NCBI RefSeq assembly: GCF_902712915.1
Contig: NZ_CACTIA010000005.1
Location: forward strand, 682,001-746,000
Length of the DNA stretch: 64,000 nucleotides
Direction of reading: 5' to 3'
Source: Acidiphilium sp. C61
GTDB taxonomy: Bacteria > Pseudomonadota > Alphaproteobacteria > Acetobacterales > Acetobacteraceae
Part shown: piece after piece, positions 36,916 to 46,702 of the stretch
Numbering within the stretch: position 1 is the first letter of the stretch
Layout of the letters: each line of letters starts with the position of its first letter
Translations under genes and position numbers: made by a program
Notes under the pieces: model-generated
The model's input: the letters and a program-made list of their open reading frames with translations, nothing else
Told to the model about the DNA's origin: nothing
Database searches by the model: none

Positions 36916-37989
36916 TCAGTTCGGCCGCCAGCCAAACCGCGTGAACAGAAATTGCCGCAGCGCCAGAAGTGCGTCCGGCGGAGCCGTGATCGGCGCGAGG
37001 GCGAGACCGGCGCTGTCCACCGTGAGGGCAATCGCACTCGCCGCCGCCGCAGACTGAAGGGCAGGCTGGCCGATCGCCCCCAGCGCGGCCTGGCGCCATA
37101 GCGCGACCGATACTGCGGGCGTCAGGCGCGGCAGGATCAGGATGAAATCCAGCCGGCTTGCGGCCACTACCGCCTGATAGGCGCGTTCAAGCGGCGCGGG
37201 CAGTGTTGCCACCCTGCGCGACGAGGCGAGTTCCTCAACCGTCGGCAAGGCGGGAAAGCGCTGCTCCCGCCTTGTCCCGCCAGCCTGATCGGAGCTGCCC
37301 AGCGTGCAGATCGCGCTACCGTTCGCCGCCTGCAGGGAGGCCATATCCGCCGGAATGTCTTCTCCAGCGAGCAATACCGCATCTGCCTCGCCGAGCCTGA
37401 ATGCTCGTGCGACCGCCGATATGTCGCGAAGTCCGAAAATCGGCGAAATCGGCACGCCAAGCAGCTCGAACGCCAAAATCGCTGCCAGATCAGGACTTTC
37501 CGGCGCCGCTGCGGCCAGGCGGAGGGGGCTGGGCTGCGCGAGCCTTGCAAGCCCGCCACGCACCACAATGACGCCAGGATTGATCCCGGCAAGAATGGGA
37601 ATCCACTCCCCCGGCCGGAAATGAACGCGCGGGTCGCCCGTCAGATAAGCGATCGGAGCTGCGCCAGGGAGCAGCGCTCCGGTATGGCCGTCCGCCGCGA
37701 CAAGGGCCTGCAGACGGTTTGCGCCAGTAACGCCGTCCCGTCCCCCCGCTGTTTGAACCCGCAAGAGAGCGTCCGGCGAGAGGATAGCTTGAACCCCGAG
37801 CGAAATCGCATGAGCCCAGCGGTCGATCCTCCCGCCGGGCAAGCCCCCCACCAAAATACGATAGCCACGATCCGACGTATCGGCGAAGATCGTGCCAGTC
37901 GGCGCGATGCTGCCCGCGGCGGACGATATCCCGGGAGTTGCCCCCGCCAATGTCGCGCCAAGTGCGCCGAGGATGAACCGGCGCCTCAC
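36916..37989 (-). CDS. Bug/TctC-like periplasmic binding protein
   Basis: A 357-residue exported protein with a signal peptide (start MRRRFILGALGATLAGATPG). The mature part weakly follows the Bug/TctC fold: YRILVGGLPGGRIDRWAHAI resembles the usual V-P-x-P-P-G-G-x-x-D block and DGHTGALLPG the D-G-Y-T-L-L block. No TctA/TctB transporter genes are near. Orphan members of this fold exist as sensors or substrate scavengers. The assignment is moderate and the ligand unknown. Confidence 0.6.
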   Translation of the reverse strand: MRRRFILGALGATLAGATPGISSAAGSIAPTGTIFADTSDRGYRILVGGLPGGRIDRWAHAISLGVQAILSPDALLRVQTAGGRDGVTGANRLQALVAADGHTGALLPGAAPIAYLTGDPRVHFRPGEWIPILAGINPGVIVVRGGLARLAQPSPLRLAAAAPESPDLAAILAFELLGVPISPIFGLRDISAVARAFRLGEADAVLLAGEDIPADMASLQAANGSAICTLGSSDQAGGTRREQRFPALPTVEELASSRRVATLPAPLERAYQAVVAASRLDFILILPRLTPAVSVALWRQAALGAIGQPALQSAAAASAIALTVDSAGLALAPITAPPDALLALRQFLFTRFGWRPN

Positions 37990-38013
37990 CCTGCCAAACC
38001 TCTCGACCCGGGC

Positions 38014-38529
38014 CTAACGGTCGTAGCTGACAAGAGCTTCGAACGGCACGTCAAGACGATCCCGTCCTTTCAGGAACTCCAGTTCGATGAGCGCCGCCGC
38101 GGCCGGCACCGTGGCGCCGACATTCCGCAACAGATTTATGCCAGCCGCCATCGTGCCTCCCGTCGCCAGCAGGTCATCGACGACGACGACCCGCTGCCCC
38201 GGCTGGACGGCGTCGGCCTGGATCTCGATGCGGTCGGTGCCGTATTCGAGATCATAATCATAGCCAACAGTCGGGCCCGGCAGTTTGCCGCGCTTGCGGA
38301 GCATGATGAACCCGCACCCCAGCTTGAGGGCGAGCGGCGCCGCAAGAATGAAGCCGCGGCTTTCCACACCCGCAAGCATATCCGGGTGGTATGCCCGAAC
38401 CACATTGGCGAGACGCCCCATCGCCACCTGCCACGCATCGGCATGGCGAATGAGAGTGGAAATATCGTAGAACAGGATGCCCGGCTTCGGAAAATCGGGG
38501 ATACCGCGGATGTGATCCTTTAGATTCAT
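38014..38529 (-). CDS. apt: Adenine phosphoribosyltransferase
   Basis: A 171-residue type I PRTase that makes AMP from adenine and PRPP. The PRPP motif is [17 protein letters not shown], and [22 protein letters not shown] is the family-specific hood region. It starts at ATG 38529. The downstream Bug-like gene is on the same strand after 24 bases. It is divergent from the thiol oxidoreductase gene. Confidence 0.96.
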   Translation of the reverse strand: MNLKDHIRGIPDFPKPGILFYDISTLIRHADAWQVAMGRLANVVRAYHPDMLAGVESRGFILAAPLALKLGCGFIMLRKRGKLPGPTVGYDYDLEYGTDRIEIQADAVQPGQRVVVVDDLLATGGTMAAGINLLRNVGATVPAAAALIELEFLKGRDRLDVPFEALVSYDR

Positions 38530-38727
38530 GCCGCCGGTATAGCGGAGGCGGCAGCCTTGGCAACGTCCGCAAGGCCATCGTGCGGGACAAAATCATTCTT
38601 GCGCTAATTCACGCCGCCTTGCTCTCGTCACGATATGGGTGTTCCGCTATTCAGGCATCAGCTGGCGCCGTTTCCGCTCGACGATGTCGCGCGTTTCAGC
38701 TACACAACATATAGAGGATTTTTTGCT

Positions 38728-39357
38728 ATGGATCGTCGTTCGCTACTAGGTATGGTGGCTGGACTTGTGAGCGCCGGTGGCATCGGAACATCATTTCCGG
38801 CAGCAGCAGCCGGAGCGGCCACCGATTCCCCCTACACGGCGCGCAGCCTCGGCAATCCCGACGCCCCTATCAAAATCTACGAATATTTCTCCCTCAACTG
38901 CCCGCATTGCGCCGAATTCGCCACGCATGCGCTGCCCAAGGTCATCGAAACCTACGTGAAGCCGGGTAAGGCGTATTACGTGTTCAAGGATTTCCCGCTA
39001 AACGAGGACGCTCTGTGGGCAGCCCAGATCGCCCGCACACTGCCGTCAAGGGCGTATTTTCCCTTCATCTCCGAACTTTTCCGCACGCAAGATGAATGGG
39101 CCTACGCGCCGGACCTGAAAACGCCCAAGGATTACCAGAACGCGCTGTTCCGCTACGCCGCCCTCGCCGGCATGGATCGCGCGACGTTCGACGCCGCCAT
39201 TGCGAACAAGAAGCTGCGCGCCTTCGTCCTCAAGGAGCTGAACGAGGCGGAAAAGACCTACAAGGTCAATTCGACCCCCACCTTCATCATCAACGGCCGC
39301 AAGCGGGAGGGCGCTGTGTCGTTCGACACCTTCTCCTCCTGGCTCAAGGCCGCGTAG
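38728..39357 (+). CDS. DsbA-family thiol:disulfide oxidoreductase
   Basis: A 209-residue periplasmic protein with a signal sequence and a C58-P-H-C61 active site in EYFSLNCPHCAEF, plus the cis-proline loop NSTPTFIING. It resembles the DsbA-type proteins often found upstream of smc in alphaproteobacteria. I start at ATG 38728 (AGAGGA upstream); the longer frame from 38635 adds residues unlike a signal peptide. smc begins 7 bases after its stop. Confidence 0.9.
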   Translation: MDRRSLLGMVAGLVSAGGIGTSFPAAAAGAATDSPYTARSLGNPDAPIKIYEYFSLNCPHCAEFATHALPKVIETYVKPGKAYYVFKDFPLNEDALWAAQIARTLPSRAYFPFISELFRTQDEWAYAPDLKTPKDYQNALFRYAALAGMDRATFDAAIANKKLRAFVLKELNEAEKTYKVNSTPTFIINGRKREGAVSFDTFSSWLKAA

Positions 39358-39364
39358 GTCCGGC

Positions 39365-42300
39365 TTGCCCGCGCGTTTCGCCCGCCTGCGGATCAGCGGG
39401 TTCAAGAGCTTCGCCGATCCGACCACGATCGACATCCTGCCTGGGCTGACCGGCATCATCGGGCCGAACGGCTGTGGCAAGTCGAACGTGGTCGACGCGC
39501 TGCGCTGGGCGATGGGTGAGGCCAGTGCAAAGTCCCTGCGCGGCGGCGAGATGGAAGACGTGATTTTCGCCGGCACGATGGCGCGTGCCGCGCGAAATCT
39601 CGCCGAAGTATCCATCACCCTGACCGACACGGCTGGCCTCGCCCCGGTTCCGTTCCAGAACGAGCCGGAACTCCAGGTTTCCCGCAAGATCGAGCGCGGC
39701 AGCGGCAGTTCGTATCGGGTCAACGGCCGCGAAGTCCGGGCACGTGATGTCGCGACCCTGTTCGCCGACCTCGCCTCCGGCGCCCGCAATTCCGCGATGA
39801 TCAGCCAGGGCCGGGTCTCCGCCTTGGTAAATGCCCGCCCGGACGAGCGGCGCGCCCTGCTCGAGGAAGCTGCCGGCATCACCGGCCTGCACGCCCGCCG
39901 GCACGAAGCCGAACTCAAGCTGCGGGCAGCCGAGCAGAACTTGCTAAGGGCCGACGACCTGCGCGCCCAGCAGGAGGCCCGTCTCGCCGAGTTGCGCAAG
40001 CAGGCCCGGCAGGCCAATCGCTACCGGAATATCTCGGGGCTGATCCGCGACGCCGAAGCCGAATATCTCGCCATTGAGCGAGAGCTTGCGGAGCGCCGGC
40101 GCCATGCGGCGCGCGCGCACTTCGCCGAAGCCGACGCAGCGGTCGGCCGCGCCGAGCGGATCCGTGACGAGGTGCTGGGCCGCGAGACCTCACAGAACGA
40201 CGCGCTGCCCTCCTTGCGCGCGCGCGAAGCGGAAACGCGAACGCGTCTCGAGCGCGCACGCATCCTCGCCAAGCAGATCGATGCCGAGATAGCGCGTCTC
40301 GAAGCGGCTCGGCAGGAAGCCGAAGCGCGGGTGACGACCCTGCGAAAGGACCACGCCGGCGCCGAACGGACTGCCCACGACGCCGAAGCAGCCGCAATTC
40401 GGCTGGAGGCAGAGCGGTCGCAACTCGCCGCCGATCAAGAACTGGCTCCCGCCCGACTAGATCAGGCACGGCGCGAGGCCGAGGCAGCTTCGGGCGCCCT
40501 CGCGCAGTGCGACGCCGCAACCCAGCAAGCAACGGAAGCCGCTGCCCGCGCCCAGGCCGAGCGTCAGGCACTGGAAACCCGGCTGACCCAGGCCCGCAAT
40601 ACCGCCAGCCAGGCGGATCGCCGGGCCCGCGAAGCCGAAGCCGCCCATGCCAGCGCGCTGGCCGCTCTTGTGTCACCCGAGCGTCTTGCCGCCGCAGAAG
40701 CCGCCCGCGAGGCGGCGGAACTGGCCGTGACAACCGCCGAGGCCGCCTATGCCGAAGCCCAGAACCGGGTGCAGGAGGCGGAAACCCGGCGCACGGAGAC
40801 CCATGCCGCCGCCATCCGCGCCCGCTCCGCCGCCACCGAAGCGGACGGCGCGGCGACGCGGCTCAAGGCCGAAACCGATGCGCTGAAAGCCCTGCTCGCC
40901 CAGAAATTCGGTCGCGATCCCGATCCGGTCCTGGACCGCATCAAGGTTCCCGCCGGGCTGGAAACAGCGCTTGGCGCCGCGCTGGGCGCTGAGCTCTCGG
41001 CAGGTGAACAGGCCAGCGCCGCCCGGCACTGGCGTCCCCTGCCTGCCATCACGTCCGAGGCCTCGCTACCCCGGATCGGCGAGACGATCACCGCACCCGA
41101 AGCCCTCCGACGTGCCCTTGACCACATTCTCCTGCTGCCGGCCGGCGAAGACGGCGATGCCTTGCAGGCGACGCTGCGCCCGGGGCAGATCCTCGTCTCG
41201 ATCGAGGGTGGGGTCTGGCGTTGGGACGGTTTCGTGGTCCGTCCTGGCGCGCCGACGGAAGCGGCCGTCCGCCTCGCCCAGCGCAACCGGCTGGACCAGC
41301 TCGACATCGAGTTCGCGCGCGCGCGGGAAAGTGCAGAGGCGGCACGCGCCGCGCTGCAGGACGCCGAAACCGCCGAGCGCGATGCGCGGCGGACCGAGGA
41401 GGAGGCGCGTACGTCCCGCCGCTCTGCCGAATCCGCGATCGACCGCACCCGCAAGGATCTGCGCGCGGCAACGGAGACCGCGAGCAGGCTGGCGGCTGAA
41501 GCCGAGCGGTTGGCCTCCCGCGAGACTGCGGCGGCCGAAACCCGCGCCCGATTCGAGGCCGAGGCCCAGGATGCTCGCGCTGCACTTGCCTCCATCGAGT
41601 CCGAATTCACGACACTGGATGACGCCCGGACCCTTCGCGACGCGCTGGAGCAAGCGCGCGCAGCCCTGGCCGAGAGCCGCCGGCGCGACAGCGAAGCGAC
41701 CCAGGCCCTTCAACGCCTGCAGGCGGAAACCGAAACCCGCGGGCGCCGGCTGGACACGATCGTCCGCGAACAGGCGGACTGGGTCGAACGCGCACGTGAC
41801 GCCAATGACCGACGCACCGACCTCGCTGCCCGCTTGCGCGAGGCCGAAGCCAGCCTGGATTCCCTCGGCGCGGATGGCGGCGCGCGGGAGCGCCGGGCCG
41901 AAGCCGGCACCGAGCTGGCGGGGGCAGAAACCGACCACCAGGCCGCCGCGCGGGACCTTGCCGGCGCCGAAGACGCTGCACGGCGGAATTCTACCGCCGC
42001 GCGCGCCGCGGAGCAGGATCTAGCCCGCGCCCGAGAAGCCCGCATCGGCGCGGAATCCGCCGTGCGCGAAGCGGACCATGCCTGGGGCACCGTCGCCGAA
42101 AGAATGCTGGAGCGCCTGGGGGTCGATCCCGCCTTGCCCGCAGTGGCCGATCCGTCGCCCGACGCCGCCGACAAGGCGCGGAAGCGGTTCGAGCGCCTCA
42201 CACGGGAACGCGACGAAATGGGCCCGGTCAACCTGCGCGCCGATATCGAGGTCGGCGAGATCGAGACCCGTCTCGCCGCGATCGAACGCGACCGCGAGGA

Positions 42301-42862
42301 GATTACCAGCGCAATCGCGAAGCTGCGCGGCTCGATCGGCCATCTGAACCGGGAGGGCCGCGAGCGCCTCTCTGCCGTCTTCACCGAGATCGACCGCCAC
42401 TTTCAGGCCCTGTTCACCCGGATGTTCGGCGGCGGGCGCGCGCATCTGGCCCTCACCGGCTCCGATGACCCGCTCGAGGCAGGACTCGAGATCTTCGCCG
42501 AGCCGCCGGGCAAAAAACTCGCAACATTGTCCCTGCTTTCCGGCGGCGAGCAGGCTCTTACCGCGCTGTCGCTGATTTTCGCGGTCTTTCGCTGCAATCC
42601 GGCACCGCTCTCGGTGCTCGACGAGGTCGACGCCCCGCTCGACGATGCGAACGTCGAACGCTTCTGCCGCCTGCTGGAGGACATCTCCCAGGATACCGGA
42701 ACCCGGTTCATCGTTGTGACCCATCACCACCACACGATGGCGCGGATGGACCGCCTCTATGGCGTCACGATGCAGGAACGCGGGATTTCGCGCGTCCTGT
42801 CGGTCGATCTCGGCACGGCGGCGGCGATGGTCGAGCCCGCCGGCGCCATGGCAGCGGAATAG
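39365..42862 (+). CDS. smc: Chromosome segregation protein SMC
   Basis: An 1165-residue SMC ATPase. Walker A is GPNGCGKSN starting at residue 33; two very long Ala/Arg/Glu-rich coiled-coil arms flank a reduced hinge around residues 500-620; the signature LSGGEQALTALSLIF and Walker B LSVLDEVDAPLDD are near the end. It compacts and helps segregate the chromosome. The start is TTG at 39365, only 7 bases after the DsbA-family stop, so the two are likely co-transcribed. scpA and scpB are not in the window. Confidence 0.94.
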   Translation: MPARFARLRISGFKSFADPTTIDILPGLTGIIGPNGCGKSNVVDALRWAMGEASAKSLRGGEMEDVIFAGTMARAARNLAEVSITLTDTAGLAPVPFQNEPELQVSRKIERGSGSSYRVNGREVRARDVATLFADLASGARNSAMISQGRVSALVNARPDERRALLEEAAGITGLHARRHEAELKLRAAEQNLLRADDLRAQQEARLAELRKQARQANRYRNISGLIRDAEAEYLAIERELAERRRHAARAHFAEADAAVGRAERIRDEVLGRETSQNDALPSLRAREAETRTRLERARILAKQIDAEIARLEAARQEAEARVTTLRKDHAGAERTAHDAEAAAIRLEAERSQLAADQELAPARLDQARREAEAASGALAQCDAATQQATEAAARAQAERQALETRLTQARNTASQADRRAREAEAAHASALAALVSPERLAAAEAAREAAELAVTTAEAAYAEAQNRVQEAETRRTETHAAAIRARSAATEADGAATRLKAETDALKALLAQKFGRDPDPVLDRIKVPAGLETALGAALGAELSAGEQASAARHWRPLPAITSEASLPRIGETITAPEALRRALDHILLLPAGEDGDALQATLRPGQILVSIEGGVWRWDGFVVRPGAPTEAAVRLAQRNRLDQLDIEFARARESAEAARAALQDAETAERDARRTEEEARTSRRSAESAIDRTRKDLRAATETASRLAAEAERLASRETAAAETRARFEAEAQDARAALASIESEFTTLDDARTLRDALEQARAALAESRRRDSEATQALQRLQAETETRGRRLDTIVREQADWVERARDANDRRTDLAARLREAEASLDSLGADGGARERRAEAGTELAGAETDHQAAARDLAGAEDAARRNSTAARAAEQDLARAREARIGAESAVREADHAWGTVAERMLERLGVDPALPAVADPSPDAADKARKRFERLTRERDEMGPVNLRADIEVGEIETRLAAIERDREEITSAIAKLRGSIGHLNREGRERLSAVFTEIDRHFQALFTRMFGGGRAHLALTGSDDPLEAGLEIFAEPPGKKLATLSLLSGGEQALTALSLIFAVFRCNPAPLSVLDEVDAPLDDANVERFCRLLEDISQDTGTRFIVVTHHHHTMARMDRLYGVTMQERGISRVLSVDLGTAAAMVEPAGAMAAE

Positions 42863-42946
42863 ATTTCACGCTCGCGATATGTTGACTTGGAACGGCAGCA
42901 TCGGTAGCAACCGCTGCCGCCTGTCGGCGGGCGTAAGGGTGTGAAA

Positions 42947-43264
42947 ATGGGTGACGAACCGGCTCAGGGGCCAGATGATCGAAACGATTTCGATCAGCGC
43001 CTTGCCGCCGCGCGAAGTCGTGCCGGGCTAGACAAGTCCGCCAAAGGCGCCGCGCAGCAGGACAAGGGTCCCAATCCGTTCAGCGTCGCAACGCGACTGG
43101 GCGCCGAAATGGTGGCGTCTCTGGTCGTGTCGGTCGCGATCGGCTATGGACTGGATCGCCTTTTTCATTCAGCACCCTGGTTCATGATTGGCTTCGTGCC
43201 CATTGGCGCGGCTGCGGGGCTTCGAAACGTGTTCCGGGCCATGGGGCCAGGCGACAAGGACTGA
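42947..43264 (+). CDS. atpI: ATP synthase subunit I
   Basis: A 105-residue AtpI-like protein with two membrane segments (LVVSVAIGYGLDRLF and WFMIGFVPIGAAAGLRNVF) after a charged N-terminus. AtpI assists c-ring assembly or magnesium supply. ATG 42947 has AAGGG 7 bases upstream; GTG two codons earlier is less well placed. It leads the F0 operon. Confidence 0.88.
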   Translation: MGDEPAQGPDDRNDFDQRLAAARSRAGLDKSAKGAAQQDKGPNPFSVATRLGAEMVASLVVSVAIGYGLDRLFHSAPWFMIGFVPIGAAAGLRNVFRAMGPGDKD

Positions 43265-43277
43265 CCGGAGGATACGG

Positions 43278-44033
43278 ATGGCGCAAGAATCGGGGATCAA
43301 CGCTCTCGGGCAGTTCCAGCTGACCACCGGTTTCGGTGCGTTCGGCAAGGCGATCGAATTCACCAATTCGAACCAGATGATGCTGCTCGCCGCCGTGATC
43401 GTCACCTCTCTGTTCGTGATCGCGCTGCGCCAGCGCGCACTGGTTCCCGGCCGCATGCAGGGATTGGCCGAAATCAGCTATGAATTCGTGCACAACATGG
43501 TGACCGACACGATCGGCGAGGAAGGCAAGCGCTTCTTTCCCTTCGTCTTCACCCTGTTCGCCTTCATCCTGATCGGCAACATCCTCGGCTTGTTCCCGTA
43601 TTTCTTTGCCTTTACCAGCCATATCGCGATCACCGGCGCCCTTGCGCTGTTCGTCTTTGCCCTCTCGACGCTGGTGGGCTTCTGGTATCACGGCATCGGC
43701 TTCCTGAAATTCTTCTCCCCACCGGGCGTGCCGGGCTGGCTGCTGCCGCTGCTGATCCCGATTGAAATCGTCTCCTTCCTTTCGCGCCCGATTTCGCTTT
43801 CGGTCCGACTTTTCGCGAACATCACCGCAGGCCATGTGATGTGGGAAGTGTTCGCCGGCTTCATGCTGATGCTGGTCTCGGGCTTGGGTGCCGTTGGCGT
43901 GGTCGCCGCGATCATCCCGCTCGGCCTCAACATCGCGCTCACAGCGCTCGAATTCCTGGTCGCGTTCCTGCAGGCTTACGTGTTCGCGATCCTGACCTGC
44001 CTTTACCTGCACGATGCGATCCACATGCACTGA
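43278..44033 (+). CDS. atpB: ATP synthase F0 subunit a
   Basis: A 251-residue polytopic subunit forming the proton half-channels. The essential arginine lies in SLSVRLFANITAGH, and FLVAFLQAYVFAILTCLYLHDA closes the protein. GGAGG precedes ATG 43278. It belongs to an F0-only cluster (I, a, c, b', b); the F1 genes are elsewhere, as usual in Rhodospirillales. Confidence 0.96.
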   Translation: MAQESGINALGQFQLTTGFGAFGKAIEFTNSNQMMLLAAVIVTSLFVIALRQRALVPGRMQGLAEISYEFVHNMVTDTIGEEGKRFFPFVFTLFAFILIGNILGLFPYFFAFTSHIAITGALALFVFALSTLVGFWYHGIGFLKFFSPPGVPGWLLPLLIPIEIVSFLSRPISLSVRLFANITAGHVMWEVFAGFMLMLVSGLGAVGVVAAIIPLGLNIALTALEFLVAFLQAYVFAILTCLYLHDAIHMH

Positions 44034-44108
44034 TCGCCTCGCGCATCCCTTCAACTCCACCGGCCTGACCGGCCTCAGCTACCGCTTGAACTGAAAGGAA
44101 TCCTAGTT

Positions 44109-44342
44109 ATGGCCATTGACACCCTTCTGCTTGCTCGCGACGTCGGTGCAGGTCTGGCGACCATCGGCGTTGCCGGCGCGGGCGTCGGTATCGGCAACCT
44201 GTTCGGCGCTTTCGTCGGCGCTGTCGGCCGCAACCCGGCGGCTCGCGACAAGATGTTCCGCGACGTTCTGCTCGGCTTCGCCCTGACCGAAGCCGTCGCG
44301 CTCTACGCGCTGGTCATCGCGCTCATCATCCTGTTCGCCTGA
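44109..44342 (+). CDS. atpE: ATP synthase F0 subunit c
   Basis: A 77-residue hairpin of two membrane helices. The ion-binding carboxylate is E61 in [13 protein letters not shown], and the first helix carries the GxGxG packing motif ([10 protein letters not shown]). RNPAARDKM is the polar loop that contacts the F1 stalk. Glutamate in the second helix without extra sodium-ligand residues suggests protons. Confidence 0.97.
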   Translation: MAIDTLLLARDVGAGLATIGVAGAGVGIGNLFGAFVGAVGRNPAARDKMFRDVLLGFALTEAVALYALVIALIILFA

Positions 44343-44367
44343 ACCACCGGCAGGGATACGTCACGCG

Positions 44368-44937
44368 ATGCGCCGAACCACCATACTGCTCGCTGCCACT
44401 CTCCTGGGCCTGACGCCGGCTGTCGCCATGGCTGAAGGCAAGATGCCGCAGATGGATTTTGCCAATCCGCTGACCGGCGCTCAGGTCGTGTGGATGGCGG
44501 TCATCATGGTCGCGCTGTATTTCATTCTGGCGCGCTGGGCCCTGCCCAGGATCGGCGGCGTGATCGAGAACCGTCACAACCGCATTGCAAGCGACCTTGA
44601 AACCGCCCGCCGCGCCAAGGCGGAGGCAGAGCATGCCGTGCGAGACCTCAATCTCGCGGTCCAGAACGCGCGGGAATCGAGCCAGGGTGCGATCGCCGAG
44701 GCGGTGAATGCCGCAAAGGAACGCGCCCGGGCACAATCCGCGACGCTGAACGAGCGGCTCAACGCGCAGATTTCAGCGGCCGAAGCCGAAATCGAGGCGG
44801 CACGTCGTACGGCGGTCAACGCTTTGGCTCCGATCGCGCGCGACGTCGCGTCCAGCCTGCTGCACCGCCTGACAGGCGAGGCGGCGGAGCCTGGCCGCGT
44901 CGATCAGGCGATTGCGGCACTTTCAACCCAGGGGTGA
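44368..44937 (+). CDS. ATP synthase F0 subunit b'
   Basis: A 189-residue b-type stator subunit. A signal-like segment (residues 1-21, ending AMA) precedes the real membrane anchor ([21 protein letters not shown]) and a long charged coiled coil. The two-segment N-terminus and position before the second b gene mark it as b' (AtpG/AtpX type), found in alphaproteobacteria and phototrophs. It pairs with the next product to form the peripheral stalk. Confidence 0.9.
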   Translation: MRRTTILLAATLLGLTPAVAMAEGKMPQMDFANPLTGAQVVWMAVIMVALYFILARWALPRIGGVIENRHNRIASDLETARRAKAEAEHAVRDLNLAVQNARESSQGAIAEAVNAAKERARAQSATLNERLNAQISAAEAEIEAARRTAVNALAPIARDVASSLLHRLTGEAAEPGRVDQAIAALSTQG

Positions 44938-44943
44938 GCGACC

Positions 44944-45465
44944 ATGGAATATGAAGCCCTTACCGGTACGCTGTGGGACAAGGGAACTTTCTGGGTCACC
45001 GTTGCGGTCCTGATTTTCCTCTTTTTCTTTGGCAAGAAGATCGTTGGGGCAATCACCACGATGCTCGACCAGAGAAGTGCTGAGATTCAGCGCGAACTGG
45101 ATGAAGCCTCCCGCTTGCGCGCCGAAGCCGAAGCCATGCTGAAGGATGCCGAAACCCGCCGCGAGGCCGCACTCGCGCAGGCGAAGGACATGCTCGCCAT
45201 GGCCGGTCGCGAAGCCGAACGCCTTGCAGCCGACTTGCTGGCAGAGGCCGAGGCTTCCGCCCGTCGGCGTGAACAGATGGCGAAAGAGCGGATCGCTGCG
45301 GCCGAATCCGCGGCTGTCGCCGAAGTGCGCGAGGCCGCCGCGGCACTTGCCGCGCTCGCAGCAGAACGGGTTCTCAAGGAAACCATCGATGCGGCCCACG
45401 ATCAAGGTCTTATCGATCAGGCGATCATCGGTTTGCCCGCAGCGCTGAGGCAGAAGGCTGCCTGA
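44944..45465 (+). CDS. atpF: ATP synthase F0 subunit b
   Basis: A 173-residue stator subunit with one N-terminal membrane helix (FWVTVAVLIFLFFFGKKIVG) and an Ala/Glu/Arg coiled coil. It follows b' by 6 bases. It is the last gene of the F0 cluster; a GC hairpin at 45473-45500 follows its stop. Confidence 0.93.
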   Translation: MEYEALTGTLWDKGTFWVTVAVLIFLFFFGKKIVGAITTMLDQRSAEIQRELDEASRLRAEAEAMLKDAETRREAALAQAKDMLAMAGREAERLAADLLAEAEASARRREQMAKERIAAAESAAVAEVREAAAALAALAAERVLKETIDAAHDQGLIDQAIIGLPAALRQKAA

Positions 45466-45472
45466 TGCCTGT

Positions 45473-45500
45473 CGGATGCTGCCCTTCCGGGCAGCGTCCG
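45473..45500 (+). terminator. Hairpin after the F0 operon
   Basis: A 12-base stem (45473-45484 with 45489-45500, one G-U pair) with a TTCC loop begins 8 bases after the atpF stop. There is no T run, so it may act as a weak or Rho-assisted terminator, or a 3' protector. Confidence 0.5.
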
Positions 45501-45597
45501 GCTCCGGGCATGGCGCAAACCCCCGCCGGTTGATATACCCGGTCGTGAGCGGCACCGTTTTAATTTCCTTTTCGCCGCCGAGATACGAGGTTCACCC

Positions 45598-46362
45598 ATG
45601 GCGCGTCGCCGGCAACTTTACGAAGGCAAGGCAAAAATTCTGTTCGAAGGGCCGGAACCCGGCACACTCGTGCAGTATTTCAAGGACGACGCCACCGCGT
45701 TTAACGCCCAGAAGAAGGGCGTGATCACCGGCAAGGGCGTATTGAACAACCGCATCAGCGAGTTCCTGATGCAACGCCTCGGCGAAATCGGCATTCCCAC
45801 CCATTTCGTCCGCCGCCTCAACATGCGCGAACAGCTTGTGCGCGAAGTCGAGATCATCCCGATCGAGGTGGTTATCCGCAACGTCGCGGCGGGCAGCATG
45901 AGCACCCGGCTCGGCATCCCCGAGGGGACACGGCTTCCCCGGTCCATCATCGAATACTATTACAAGAACGATGCGCTGAACGATCCCATGGTGTCCGAGG
46001 ATCACATCACCGCATTCGGCTGGGCCAGCACGCAGGATATGGACGACATCGTCCATCTCAGCCTGCGTATCAACGATTTTCTGACCGGCCTGTTCCTTGG
46101 TGTCGGAATCGTGTTGGTGGACTTCAAGATCGAGTTCGGCCGGCTGTGGGAGAACGAGGATATGCGCATCGTTCTCGCCGATGAAATCAGCCCGGACAAC
46201 TGCCGACTCTGGGACGCCAAGACCAACGAAAAGATGGACAAGGATCGTTTCCGCCGTGACCTCGGCCGGGTCGAGGAAGCGTATCAGGAAGTCGCCAAGC
46301 GGCTCGGCATCCTGCCCGAAGCCGGAACCCGCGACATGAAGGGCCCGGAGATGATGCAATGA
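45598..46362 (+). CDS. purC: SAICAR synthetase
   Basis: A 254-residue phosphoribosylaminoimidazole-succinocarboxamide synthase. [11 protein letters not shown] is the nucleotide-binding start, followed by [18 protein letters not shown] and [10 protein letters not shown]. It adds aspartate to CAIR in purine synthesis. purS overlaps its stop by 4 bases. Confidence 0.97.
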   Translation: MARRRQLYEGKAKILFEGPEPGTLVQYFKDDATAFNAQKKGVITGKGVLNNRISEFLMQRLGEIGIPTHFVRRLNMREQLVREVEIIPIEVVIRNVAAGSMSTRLGIPEGTRLPRSIIEYYYKNDALNDPMVSEDHITAFGWASTQDMDDIVHLSLRINDFLTGLFLGVGIVLVDFKIEFGRLWENEDMRIVLADEISPDNCRLWDAKTNEKMDKDRFRRDLGRVEEAYQEVAKRLGILPEAGTRDMKGPEMMQ

Positions 46363-46598
46363 AGGTTGTGGTCGCGGTCAAGCTGAAACCCGGCGTGCTC
46401 GATCCTCAGGGCAAGGCCATTGGCCACGCACTCGAAGGCTTGGGATATGACGGCGTCACGGATGTCCGGGTCGGCAAGCTGATCGAACTAGACATCGCCG
46501 AGACAGACCGCGAGAAGGCCAAGTCTATCGCCGAAGCGATGGCGAGACGCCTGCTCGCCAATACAGTGGTCGAAAACTTCGAGATTTCACTTCCCTGA
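46359..46598 (+). CDS. purS: FGAM synthase subunit PurS
   Basis: A 79-residue PurS, the small subunit bridging PurQ and PurL in the three-part FGAM synthase. The pattern [23 protein letters not shown] is typical. It is coupled to purC. Unlike the common purC-purS-purQ-purL order, no purQ or purL follows, and an unrelated channel gene comes next. Confidence 0.95.
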   Translation: MKVVVAVKLKPGVLDPQGKAIGHALEGLGYDGVTDVRVGKLIELDIAETDREKAKSIAEAMARRLLANTVVENFEISLP

Positions 46599-46602
46599 CG
46601 AC

Positions 46603-46620
46603 CGGGCGTTGCGGCGCCCG
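46603..46620 (+). terminator. Small GC hairpin after purS
   Basis: A 6-base stem (46603-46608 with 46615-46620) followed by CCTTTAG. It is weak, but it fits the end of the purCS transcript, since the next gene is unrelated. Confidence 0.3.
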
Positions 46621-46702
46621 CCTTTAGCGCCCATCTCGAAGGCAATGATGGGTGAGATGAAAGGCGCCAGCCGCGTCAATGGCCTCCTCCAAGGGCCCCG
46701 CG

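Noticed and set aside
42941..45465. Missing F1 genes as evidence of a broken ATP synthase operon
   Set aside because: Separate F0 and F1 operons are the normal arrangement in Rhodospirillales and related groups.
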